A stretch of DNA of 8,734 nucleotides. Source: an uncultured Mucilaginibacter sp. GTDB taxonomy: Bacteria; Bacteroidota; Bacteroidia; Sphingobacteriales; Sphingobacteriaceae. The notes below the pieces were generated by a model that did not search any database, was not told the origin of the DNA, and was given only the letters and a program-made list of their open reading frames with translations. The stretch spans positions 1-8,734 of the forward strand of contig NZ_CAMLOV010000208.1 in the NCBI RefSeq assembly GCF_946481715.1. The letters are read 5' to 3'. The first letter of the stretch is position 1. The number at the start of each line of letters is the position of its first letter. The position numbers and the translations under genes were made by a program. Below are positions 1 to 7,081 of the stretch, piece after piece.

Positions 1-123
1 CTTATCGGTGGTGGTAACAGGGGGCTTAACCGGCTCGCCTTCATCGGGCGTACCTTTTTTTGAGCAGGCCGTTAGGGCAACCGCTATGGCCATAAATGCA
101 AGTACTATCCTAATCTTTCTCAT
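1..123 (-). CDS. Lipoprotein of the SusCD operon, N-terminal part only
   Basis: Forty-one codons are visible before the left edge cuts the gene. The start is the ATG at 123-121. Residues 1-19 form a signal peptide: a basic MRKIR start, a hydrophobic core, then the lipobox L-T-A-C with the lipidated cysteine at residue 20. The residues after it (SKKGTPDEGEP) are polar, followed by a proline- and threonine-rich linker (PVKPPVTTT) of the kind that tethers a surface domain to its lipid anchor. It is the fourth gene of the operon that begins with susC and is separated from the third by 68 bases holding a strong hairpin. Genes in this position of such loci often encode a glycan-binding protein or a glycoside hydrolase, but the catalytic or binding domain lies outside the window, so no function is assigned. 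The call of an exported lipoprotein is secure. Confidence 0.85.
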   Translation of the reverse strand, partial: MRKIRIVLAFMAIAVALTACSKKGTPDEGEPVKPPVTTTDK

Positions 124-154
124 CCGTTATCATCTATTTTGGCAAAAGGCGTCA

Positions 155-183
155 ACAGGCATGCAAGCAGCTTGCATGCCTGT
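155..183 (-). repeat. Intercistronic hairpin between the DUF3823 gene and the next lipoprotein
   Basis: Arms 155-167 (ACAGGCATGCAAG) and 171-183 are perfect reverse complements with a three-base loop, giving a 13-bp stem. It lies in the 68-base gap between the DUF3823 stop (192) and the next start (123). In the direction of transcription (minus) it is not followed directly by a T-tract, so it looks more like a partial attenuator or an mRNA 3'-end stabiliser than a full terminator. On the plus strand it is followed by a T-rich run (ATTTTTAATT), so it could stop transcription entering from the left. Confidence 0.7.
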
Positions 184-191
184 ATTTTTAA

Positions 192-905
192 TTATTGGGG
201 GACGTTTATCTCTATGATGTCCGAAAAATTCGAGCTTTTAAAACTATCGTTTACGCGGATGCCCACTCTTACAAAGAATTTCCTGCCGGGTACCAAATTG
301 GGCACATCAATAGTGATGGATTTATCCGCCGCCGTCATATCGCCCCATTCTTTGTTGATGCTCTTCTTGTACACGTCCGAGTAATCTCTTATAGAAGCTC
401 CCGCGCCTACCAGTTTGGTGGTGTTGATATACGGTTGTGTCTCTATAACGGTAGGCAAGCCCGCACCTATTGGCGCAGTTAGGTCGTACTTTAACTTTAA
501 AGCGGTCCCTGTTAGCGTAGCGGTGAAGTTTTTTATGACGATGTAAGGCGTAACGGTAAAGTCCTGTTTCGTCCCTTTGTCGATATCCACGGTTAGGGTA
601 TCATAAATGGGCCAAAAAGCGCCGCCCTTCGGTATTACTTTATACTTCCCTTTAAACAGTTTGCTGTCTTTAAAAGTACCGTCGAATTTACTCGGGATCT
701 CTTGCGGCGAAGGGGTTGCGCTCCAGCTGATCTGCTCCAGCCTTATTTGCGTGCTGCCCTGCGAAGTGAGCAAATTACCCCCTTCAGACGATATAATATT
801 GCCCTCTAAGGAAGCCTCGGGCCCATCGTAGTTATCTATTTTTGTGCATGCAGATGCTGCCAGTACGGTTAAGCCTAACAACATCCTACTAATCAGTTTT
901 TTCAT
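192..905 (-). CDS. DUF3823 domain lipoprotein (third gene of the SusCD operon)
   Basis: This 237-residue protein resembles the DUF3823 family, found mostly in Bacteroidota directly after susD. Residues 1-19 are a signal peptide ending in A-A-S-A-C, with the lipidated cysteine at 20, so it should be an outer-membrane lipoprotein. The N-terminal domain (about 25-118) begins with the family-like K-I-D-N-Y-D-G-P-E-A-S-L-E-G segment and carries F-D-G-T-F-K-D-S-K-L-F-K-G-K-Y-K-V at 74-90, a transthyretin-like beta-sandwich pattern. The C-terminal domain (about 119-236) starts P-Y-I-V-I-K-N-F and ends with a beta-rich, Fn3-like stretch (F-F-V-R-V-G-I-R-V at 210-218). No catalytic motif is seen. It starts 18 bases after the susD stop, so it is co-transcribed. 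By position it occupies the SusE-like slot, and a role in surface glycan binding is inferred, not shown. Confidence 0.85.
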   Translation of the reverse strand: MKKLISRMLLGLTVLAASACTKIDNYDGPEASLEGNIISSEGGNLLTSQGSTQIRLEQISWSATPSPQEIPSKFDGTFKDSKLFKGKYKVIPKGGAFWPIYDTLTVDIDKGTKQDFTVTPYIVIKNFTATLTGTALKLKYDLTAPIGAGLPTVIETQPYINTTKLVGAGASIRDYSDVYKKSINKEWGDMTAADKSITIDVPNLVPGRKFFVRVGIRVNDSFKSSNFSDIIEINVPQ

Positions 906-923
906 ATCTATTAATTTTAAGCG

Positions 924-2744
924 TTAGTAATTAGGGTTATTAGGGTACAGGTTAGGGTTTTTGCCAAGCTCGCCGCCAGGGATGGGCTCGTAGTAAAACC
1001 GCTTATCGAAATTGTAGTTACGCTGGTAAAGCTCCGGCTCGGCCAAAAAGATGTACTTATTCTCGTTGAAGATATAGTACGGCATAAGGCCTTTAAACCT
1101 GGCGTTGTTTAGCACTACGTCGGCAATCCTCCACCTTTTTAGGTCCCAGTAGTACTGGTTCTCAAAGGCAAGCTCCATGCGGCGTTCTTTACGCACTTTT
1201 TCCAGGTCGATAGAACCATAAGGCGTAGCACCGCCCCGCACCCTGATCTGGTTGACAGAAGCCAAGGCATCGCTGGTGTTGCCTAATTCCATGGCTGCTT
1301 CGGCGCGGTTTAACAATACTTCGCCATAGCGCAGGTCCATCCAGGGCTGTTCGCTCCTGTTCAAATCGACAGATGCCTGTGCTTTAGCATAATCCACATA
1401 CTTCCTTACGTAAAAGCCCGTACGGGTTAATTCATCGCCGCCTGTCCATAAGCCGGTAAAGCCAATAACTTGTTTGCCGTTATAAAGCGTTTTGGTGTCG
1501 CCCGAGAGGATGTAGCTGCGCGAGTTGGTGGGTTTTGCAACCTCCGCCGCCGCTGTGCCGCTAAAAGATGGGTAAATACCGCGCTGCATATCAAAGGTGA
1601 GCCCGCGCAATGTTGCACCCGGGAAGTAAACACTGGCCAGCAAGCGTGGCTCCAGCCCGGCCATTAGTTCGGCGCGGTCGTTAAAACGTTTTGGTGTACC
1701 ATCTCCGTTGGTTATTGGTAAATCGCCCCATAGCTGTACCAAATCAAGCGTTGGGTACGAGCGGGAAAGCGCGTTAGCCGTCATATAACGGGGCGACATA
1801 GTAGCATCCCAGCTGTGCGCAGTATTGGTAGCTATAGAGTATTGTTTTACAAAGATGGCTTCGGGGCTGTCGCCGGTCTTCAGGAACAGGTCGATGAAGT
1901 TTTGTAGCTTATCAGGATTTTTTGCATAAAGCGAGTATTTCCCTTCTAAAAGCTTGGCGGCATCAAAGGCCTTTGTAAAAAAGCCGTTTGCTTTGCCAGC
2001 ATCTATGCCTACAAAACCACCTGCACGTGCCGCTCCGTCAACAAAATTTACCGAACCGTATTTGGCAATGGTACCTGCGTAAAGCATTGCCCTCGATTTT
2101 AGCGCCGCGGCGGCATACTTGTTGGCACGGCCCGCAACGCTGGTTTCCGCCATAGTTTGGTAGGCCAGGTCAAGCTCGGCACCAATAAAATTCCAAACAT
2201 CCTCTTCTTTATCGCGGTGTACCTGCAGTTCTTCCAGCGGTGCGCCGGGGTCCTGCGGTTCGGTAATAATAGGAACGCCACCATAGCGCTTGGCTAAACC
2301 AAAGTAATAGTAAGCCCTTAAAAAGTGCCCCTCGCCCAAAATCTGGTCAACACGGGTTTGGGTAAGTTCGCTTGCATGGTTAGGGATCTCTTTAAGCAGG
2401 ATGTTTACGCTGCGGATATCGCCATAAGGCCAGTAGCCAAAGCCACCGCCAATATCAAAGCCACCAAAGGGGCCAACTTCTTCGCCGGTAACCGATGCGG
2501 AGTTGTAAAAGTTCTCCCAATCGTTACCGCCATTGCGGAAACCGCCATCGGGCCTGTATTTAAAATCCTCTATAGGCAGGCCGCGGTAAATGGTTGCTAA
2601 AAACGAATTTACGCCGGCCTCGCTACCGAATATAACATCGGCACCAACAATGTTGGTTGGCGGTATATCTAACTTTTGGCATGAGGTTATGAAAGCCCCC
2701 GCGCATATAGATACCGCGATGATTATTTTATGTATAATTTTCAT
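924..2744 (-). CDS. SusD/RagB-family outer-membrane glycan-binding lipoprotein
   Basis: The 606-residue product is a SusD-type lid protein that captures oligosaccharide at the cell surface and closes over its SusC partner. The signal peptide covers residues 1-21 and ends I-T-S-C with the lipidated cysteine at 22, followed by QKLD. Family hallmarks are visible: the TPR-like segment L-G-E-G-H-F-L-R-A-Y-Y-Y-F-G-L-A-K-R-Y-G-G-V-P at 136-158; the W-M-D-L-R-Y-G-E-V-L-L-N-R-A-E-A block at 468-483; N-Q-I-R-V-R-G-G at 498-505; and R-K-E-R-R-M-E-L-A-F-E-N-Q-Y-Y-W-D-L-K-R-W at 518-538. The C-terminus has the usual P-I-P-G ... N-P-N-L-Y-P-N-N-P pattern. Length is slightly above the common 500-600. The gene starts 11 bases after the susC stop with no Shine-Dalgarno sequence, typical for this phylum. 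The ligand cannot be read from the sequence. Confidence 0.97.
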   Translation of the reverse strand: MKIIHKIIIAVSICAGAFITSCQKLDIPPTNIVGADVIFGSEAGVNSFLATIYRGLPIEDFKYRPDGGFRNGGNDWENFYNSASVTGEEVGPFGGFDIGGGFGYWPYGDIRSVNILLKEIPNHASELTQTRVDQILGEGHFLRAYYYFGLAKRYGGVPIITEPQDPGAPLEELQVHRDKEEDVWNFIGAELDLAYQTMAETSVAGRANKYAAAALKSRAMLYAGTIAKYGSVNFVDGAARAGGFVGIDAGKANGFFTKAFDAAKLLEGKYSLYAKNPDKLQNFIDLFLKTGDSPEAIFVKQYSIATNTAHSWDATMSPRYMTANALSRSYPTLDLVQLWGDLPITNGDGTPKRFNDRAELMAGLEPRLLASVYFPGATLRGLTFDMQRGIYPSFSGTAAAEVAKPTNSRSYILSGDTKTLYNGKQVIGFTGLWTGGDELTRTGFYVRKYVDYAKAQASVDLNRSEQPWMDLRYGEVLLNRAEAAMELGNTSDALASVNQIRVRGGATPYGSIDLEKVRKERRMELAFENQYYWDLKRWRIADVVLNNARFKGLMPYYIFNENKYIFLAEPELYQRNYNFDKRFYYEPIPGGELGKNPNLYPNNPNY

Positions 2745-2755
2745 ATGTCAAATAA

Positions 2756-5700
2756 TTAAAAAGAGATGTTAGCGCCCAGGGTGAAAGTTCTGTTCATGGG
2801 ATAAGTATATCCGCCTAAGGCTACGCCAAAATCTTCGCCCGGCCTTGGGCCCTGGTGTTCAGGGTCGTAGTTTTTAAGGCCGGTAAAGGTGAACAGGTTA
2901 TAGCTGTTGGCGTAAACCCTCAGCCTTTTTACGCCAACGCGTTTTAAAAGCTGGGTAGGCAGGGTGTACCCTAACTCAAGCGATTTTACACGCAGGTAGC
3001 TTGCATCCTGTATGGCCTTTGTGCCTCTGGCATCGGGCGAGCCCATTGCAGGGTAAAAGCCAGGCACCCAAACCGTATTAGGGTCGTAAATGTTAGCACT
3101 TGCATCGGCAGTGTGCCAGCTATCCAGAAAACGCGTTAAAGCACTGCGGTTGTACATCAGCGGGGAAGCAAACTGCTCTCCGTATTGTACGTATATGCCC
3201 GATGCGCCCTGTAAAAGCACATTGATATCGAAGCTTTTGTAGGTTAGCCCGATGTTTAAACCGTAGTTGTACAAAGGGATATCCTGCGTAGCAATTGGAT
3301 GATCATCCTTGCCATCTATTACGCCATCTTCGTTCCAATCCTGGTAGTAATAATCGCCAGGTACCACACCGTTGTTGCCACCGCCTGTGTTGACGCCATA
3401 ATTGTATATCTGATCGTATGTAGTGAACTGGCCCTGGTAAGTTGGCCCCCACCAGATGTTTGTGTAGCGGTTTGCCTGGTTGTTTTTCCAGTTTTCGTAA
3501 GCATTGCCAAAGTTGCCCTGTAAAATGGTACGGCGCTGGCCGCGCGTGGCACTTACGTTACCTGCAAGGTTTAAGCCTACCTGGCCAAATTTTTGGTGGT
3601 ACGATACGTTGATATCTATACCTTGTACCCTATCGCTATTAAAGTTTATCTGCGGCACATCGGCACCTACTGTACCCGGTAATGCCGTGGCCGGGGTAGC
3701 CTCTAAACCGGTACGGTCGCTACGGAAAACTTCCACGCTGCCATCAACCGAACCGCCAAACATGGTAAAGTCTACCGCGATGTTCTTTTTGGTGTTTACC
3801 GCCCAGCTTAAGCCTGCGTTACCCAGTTTTTGCGTAGCGCCGTTAACTGCGCCGCTGCCAAATATGTAGCTGTTTACCGGGTAATTGTAACCATTTACGT
3901 AGTTGAACGGGTTACCGCGCTCATCGCCGGTTTGGCCCCACGATGCCCTTAATTTCAAACTGGTAAGGATATTCTCTGATACCAGACTACGGAAGAAAGG
4001 CTCTTTGGTAACAACCCAGCCCAGGGATAAGCCCGGGAAGAAGCCCCATTGATCGGGCCCCGGCTGGTATTTGTTTGAACCATCCCTGCGGAAGATAAAC
4101 TCTGCAAGGTACTTGCCTTTGTAATCGTAGTTGAACCTGCCGATGATACTGCGGGTGCCTATATCGTACAAACCGCCGGTGTACATGCCGCCTTGCTGTG
4201 CATTATTGGCCAACCCGCCAAAAAGGTAATCTATGGGCAATTCTGTATCGCGCTGTGCGTAAAAATCATCGCCTGTTTGGTGGCTCTGCTCATATACCAC
4301 GGCCGCTGCTACGTTATGATCGGTAAAAAAGGTGTTGGCATAGTTTAATGATAGCTGGCTCTGCGTGTTCTGCCTGGTGTAATACTCGCGGTGCACCTGC
4401 GATGGGCTTTGCGCGGTAGTTGGTATGTAACTGTCGTTATCGGCCTTGTAGGTGTAAAGCGTATACGACCTGCGGATGATGTTGTTATCATCGTTGCCAT
4501 AATCAAGGTTAAACAAGGCTTTTGCAGTTAAACCGGTTATACCCGGTATTTGGTACTGCAAATTCATTTGCCCGGTTAGGCCTTTTTTCTTGAACTTCCT
4601 GAACCCGCCTTTATCGGCATAGGTTACCACGGATGGGTTCATGTTATCATCAATTACAGCCGGGTATAGTTCGTTATCGTTAGCAAATATTTGTTTGATA
4701 GGGATCTGGTTCCAGGCGTACTTGTAAATTGTCCATTGGTCTTGGTACGGTTGGTTCTTTTCGTCCATCCAGCCATTTACCAACACCTGCCCGGTTAAGC
4801 CCTTGGCAATGTTCATGGTAACGTTCGAGCGGAAATTGTATTTGTTGTAGTTGATGTCGTCGCTTTTAAATACGCCGTCCTGTTTCTGGTAACCGAAGTT
4901 GAAAAAGTAACTGATCTTATCGCTACCGCCGTTAATATTCAGGTTGTGCTGAATTTGCGGAGCCCATTCGTGAAAAGCAAGGCCTATCCAGTCTGATGAT
5001 TTGCGGGTGCCATCCAGGTAGGGCTGGATATCTGCATAGGCATAAACCGGGGGCGCAACGCTTACAAAGTTATTATCAAAGTTGTGCTTGCCTTTCTCGT
5101 TGGTTAGCAGCATAAAGTCTACCGCGCCAACACCCTGGGGCATACCCACAAACTGTTGGTATTGTTGGTTAACCGAGTAATTAAGGTCGAACTTCCCCAA
5201 TTTGTTACCCTTTTTTGTTGTAACCAAAATAACACCGCCCGATGCACGAATACCGTAAATAGAAGCGGCAGCATCTTTCAGCACCGATAAGCTTTCGATC
5301 TCGTTTGGGTCCATACGGCCTAAAATTGCCTGGTCGTTCCCGCTGATCACCCCATCAATTACAATTAAGGGCGCTGTTTGAAAACCGCGGATATTTAGGT
5401 TGTTGGCATAACCGCCCGGTTCGGCCGTGCGCTGTACAATGCGTACGCCGGGTATTTTGCCGCTTAGCATGTTTACTACGCTTTCGTTTTTGGTAACTAC
5501 CAGTTCTTTGCTTTTTAAGGTGGATACTGATCCGGTAATGGTTTCGCGCTTTTGCGTGGCATAACCTACAACAACTACCTCATCAAGGTTATTGTTGCTT
5601 GGTTTCAGGGAAACCGCGCCGTCTTTGAGGTCGCTTACGCGTATCTCCTGGGTTGTGAAACCTATAAAGGTAAACTGCACAATTGAGGCGGTACCGGGTG

Positions 5701-5890
5701 CTGTGATGGTATATTTACCATTCAAGTCGGTAACAACGCCGGTTGTGGTGCCTTTTATTTTGACACTTACCCCCGGAAGTGCGGACCCATCCGTGAAGTC
5801 TGTCACTTTTCCGCTGATGGTAGTTTGCTGGGCTAACAAACTAAGCGGGAAAAGAAAGAAAAGTATAAGTAAGTATTTAAATTTTTTCAT
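2756..5890 (-). CDS. SusC/RagA-family TonB-dependent outer-membrane transporter
   Basis: This 1,044-residue protein imports substrate across the outer membrane using TonB energy and pairs with the SusD protein encoded next. A signal peptide ends near residue 20 (L-L-A before QQ). A carboxypeptidase-regulatory-like beta-sandwich follows at about 24-96 (T-I-S-G-K-V-T-D, then L-P-G-V-S-V-K-I-K-G-T). The SusC-type TonB-box region L-D-E-V-V-V-V-G-Y is at 102-110. The plug domain includes the N-I-R-G-F ... L-I-V-I-D-G-V segment at 166-181 and I-E-S-L-S-V-L-K-D-A-A-A-S-I-Y-G-I-R-A-S-G-G-V-I-L-V-T-T-K-K-G at 198-228. The remainder is the 22-strand barrel, with a calcium-loop-like D-W-N-E-D-G-V-I-D-G-K-D-D at 851-863, Y-L-R-V-K-S-L-E-L-G-Y-T-L-P at 115-128 of the last 194 residues, and a terminal aromatic phenylalanine. 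There is no N-terminal STN domain, so it is not the type that signals to an anti-sigma factor. A purine-rich GAGAG lies a few bases before the start. Confidence 0.97.
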   Translation of the reverse strand: MKKFKYLLILFFLFPLSLLAQQTTISGKVTDFTDGSALPGVSVKIKGTTTGVVTDLNGKYTITAPGTASIVQFTFIGFTTQEIRVSDLKDGAVSLKPSNNNLDEVVVVGYATQKRETITGSVSTLKSKELVVTKNESVVNMLSGKIPGVRIVQRTAEPGGYANNLNIRGFQTAPLIVIDGVISGNDQAILGRMDPNEIESLSVLKDAAASIYGIRASGGVILVTTKKGNKLGKFDLNYSVNQQYQQFVGMPQGVGAVDFMLLTNEKGKHNFDNNFVSVAPPVYAYADIQPYLDGTRKSSDWIGLAFHEWAPQIQHNLNINGGSDKISYFFNFGYQKQDGVFKSDDINYNKYNFRSNVTMNIAKGLTGQVLVNGWMDEKNQPYQDQWTIYKYAWNQIPIKQIFANDNELYPAVIDDNMNPSVVTYADKGGFRKFKKKGLTGQMNLQYQIPGITGLTAKALFNLDYGNDDNNIIRRSYTLYTYKADNDSYIPTTAQSPSQVHREYYTRQNTQSQLSLNYANTFFTDHNVAAAVVYEQSHQTGDDFYAQRDTELPIDYLFGGLANNAQQGGMYTGGLYDIGTRSIIGRFNYDYKGKYLAEFIFRRDGSNKYQPGPDQWGFFPGLSLGWVVTKEPFFRSLVSENILTSLKLRASWGQTGDERGNPFNYVNGYNYPVNSYIFGSGAVNGATQKLGNAGLSWAVNTKKNIAVDFTMFGGSVDGSVEVFRSDRTGLEATPATALPGTVGADVPQINFNSDRVQGIDINVSYHQKFGQVGLNLAGNVSATRGQRRTILQGNFGNAYENWKNNQANRYTNIWWGPTYQGQFTTYDQIYNYGVNTGGGNNGVVPGDYYYQDWNEDGVIDGKDDHPIATQDIPLYNYGLNIGLTYKSFDINVLLQGASGIYVQYGEQFASPLMYNRSALTRFLDSWHTADASANIYDPNTVWVPGFYPAMGSPDARGTKAIQDASYLRVKSLELGYTLPTQLLKRVGVKRLRVYANSYNLFTFTGLKNYDPEHQGPRPGEDFGVALGGYTYPMNRTFTLGANISF

Positions 5891-6550
5891 ATTGTCTCTC
5901 GTTAATGTTTAGGATTAATTAGGTTGTTTTACCGCTTTAGGGTAATAATTGCGTGTGCAACGGCGCACTTACGGGGGGTTAACGTCGTAGTTATTCATAG
6001 CTTGGTATTTGGTTTAATGCAACACCTGAGGCTATTGGTAGGGCTTACAGGTGCGATAATTGGTTTAATATTATGCTACAAAAGAAGAGTCGCTCATTAA
6101 TAAAAAATAAATAATAGATTAATTTTAGCTGTAAAAACGCCCGTTATTAACGGTTTGGGAACATTTTTCGAATACTATCAATAAGATTGCGACTATATTG
6201 ACAACCAAACTTCGTAAGTGGGATTTTTTGTTTTAAACGGAAATTCCAGTGAGTAGCGGGAGTAAGATTATTATTGAACTATTTTAATTGGAGATTTGAG
6301 ATTCTTTGCCCTGCTTTAAAGGGGATTTCCCTTATAAAAACACAACAAAAGGTTCAATAAATGATATTAAATAGGTGACCTTTTCGAGACCTTCAATATA
6401 TCCAGGTAATTGGGCGGCCAGCCAAAAGCGATAAATGATATGAGTTTAAAAAGTTCACTACCGCTTCCTTTTGATAGCGCATATCTTTATTTGGCTAATG
6501 GCAAATCTTAATTATTAATTAGAAATTACTTTTTAAGGGTAAAGCGGTAG
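5891..6550 (-). promoter_or_regulatory. Long AT-rich leader and upstream region of susC, no intact gene
   Basis: This stretch should carry the promoter and 5' leader of the susCD operon. A short hairpin (GTGTGC at 5953-5958, loop AACG, GCGCAC at 5963-5968) lies 60-80 bases before the susC start. A 10-base direct repeat, TTGGTTTAAT, occurs at 6009-6018 and 6060-6069, 51 bases apart. A perfect 13-base palindrome, CCGTTATTAACGG, sits at 6141-6153. For the Bacteroidota -7 element (TAnnTTTG) the best minus-strand match found is TTCTTTTG at 6079-6086, one mismatch, with no good -33 TTG in front of it, so the transcription start is not assigned. No ORF here is convincing. Confidence 0.45.
6141..6153. 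promoter_or_regulatory. 13-base perfect palindrome, possible operator
   Basis: CCGTTATTAACGG reads as CCGTTA, a central T, and TAACGG, with a perfect 6-bp dyad. It lies about 250 bases upstream of the susC start in an otherwise gene-free region. A symmetric site of this size could bind a dimeric regulator, but a single 13-base palindrome in AT-rich DNA can also be chance. No regulator gene is present in the window to pair it with. Confidence 0.25.
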
Positions 6551-6551
6551 C

Positions 6552-6561
6552 GGGGGGGGGG
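6552..6561 (+). repeat. Run of ten G
   Basis: An uninterrupted G10 tract stands in AT-rich intergenic DNA, about 40 bases before the GG-peptide relic. Homopolymers of this length slip during replication and are also prone to sequencing error. It lies outside any intact reading frame, so an effect, if any, would be on promoter spacing rather than on a coding frame. Confidence 0.9.
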
Positions 6562-6603
6562 ACCTTATCAAGTAATTTACACTTTCTCTGGTTGCAAAAC
6601 TCC

Positions 6604-6743
6604 ATAACAAAAAATTCTTTAAATTAAAGAGTCAAATCACGGATTTGAATGTCTTAACTCGCCAAGGCGGTGATGACGATGACGGTGGTACAGATGCCAA
6701 TCCGGATCAACCTGACTATGCCGACCCAAGTTCAGAAGCGTAA
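6604..6743 (+). pseudogene. Remnant of a small double-glycine leader peptide gene (RiPP/bacteriocin-precursor-like)
   Basis: On the plus strand an open frame ending at TAA 6741-6743 reads K-K-F-F-K-L-K-S-Q-I-T-D-L-N-V-L-T-R-Q-G-G, then D-D-D-D-G-G-T-D and an acidic, proline-containing tail ending P-S-S-E-A. A lysine-rich start, a short leader with an L-N-x-L-(T/S)-R segment and a Gly-Gly followed by a variable polar tail is the layout of small GG-leader peptides in Bacteroidota. There is no ATG in frame. An ATA at 6604, one base out of frame, would join the frame if the A6 run at 6609-6614 had one more A, which suggests loss of the start codon plus a one-base deletion. The usual 6-10 residues between the arginine and the Gly-Gly are also missing. 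A hairpin follows at 6765-6804. No maturation enzyme or transporter is intact nearby. A chance frame is the alternative. Confidence 0.4.
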
Positions 6744-6764
6744 TAAATTATCTTTTTAAATTAA

Positions 6765-6804
6765 AAGCCAAAAGGCCGCCTCTTATTAACGGGCTTTTTG
6801 GCTT
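6765..6804 (+). terminator. Hairpin after the GG-peptide remnant
   Basis: Arms 6765-6777 (AAGCCAAAAGGCC) and 6792-6804 (GGCTTTTTGGCTT) pair over 13 bp with one G-T wobble and a 14-base loop. It lies 21 bases after the TAA of the peptide remnant. The plus-strand side lacks a T-tract right after the stem (GGTGTAAAA follows), so efficiency as an intrinsic terminator is uncertain, but its position just after the peptide frame supports that a transcribed gene once stood here. Confidence 0.5.
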
Positions 6805-6880
6805 GGTGTAAAATGCTTTATTTGAGAGCGATTTGATTAACAAAACACTGACACCTTAAAACGTGAATTTTGATTTTTAG

Positions 6881-7081
6881 AAAAAATTTAAATTATATCG
6901 GATCAGCTCCAGTAGTGTACTTTCCGTTAGTAGCGTTATACTTACCGGGCTGAGCTTTCCTGGTGGATATTTTCGGGTGACGGCGGCAGGCGCTATCATG
7001 ATCACCTTTCTTGCGGTAAGTTACCAGCGTATAAAAGCAGCTTTAATAAACCCGATAAAAAGCTTAAGAAACGAGTATTAA
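6881..7081 (+). pseudogene. C-terminal remnant of an FtsX/MacB-type ABC transporter permease
   Basis: A plus-strand frame, open from 6881 and ending at TAA 7079-7081, ends with F-L-A-V-S-Y-Q-R-I-K-A-A-L-I-N-P-I-K-S-L-R-N-E-Y. This closely matches the C-terminal tail of Bacteroidota FtsX-like permeases (pattern T-V-S-F-Q-x-I-K-A-A-x-x-N-P-V-K-S-L-R-x-E), where it follows the last membrane helix. Upstream, Y-R-I-S ... and a weakly hydrophobic stretch (V-L-S-V-S-S-V-I-L-T-G-L) take the place of that helix, but it is interrupted by charged and glycine-rich residues. There is no start and a stop codon lies at 6878-6880, while the family is normally about 400 or 800 residues. The 7080-7126 hairpin overlaps its stop codon and fits as the old gene's terminator. 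This is most likely the surviving 3' end of a deleted permease gene. Confidence 0.65.

Noticed and set aside
930..958. Three TTAGGG telomere-like units close together
   Set aside because: They lie inside the end of the susD gene and are simply the reverse complement of codons for the Asn-Pro-rich C-terminus.
3299..3869. Overlapping frames of 74-121 codons on either strand inside susC
   Set aside because: They are out-of-frame shadows of the long, clearly conserved transporter gene.
6079..6086. TTCTTTTG as the susC -7 promoter element
   Set aside because: One mismatch to TAnnTTTG and no -33 TTG at the right distance; noted under the leader but not called as a promoter.
6319..6384. Short inverted repeats (AAGGG/CCCTT and AAAAGGT/ACCTTTT)
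   Set aside because: Stems of 5-7 bp with weak or long loops in AT-rich sequence; likely chance.
6361..6510. Minus-strand frame of about 40 codons ending K-V-S-K-R-S-P-I, containing F-G-W-P-P-N-Y-L-D-I-L
   Set aside because: No ATG in frame, no family recognised, and such a length is expected by chance in this gap.
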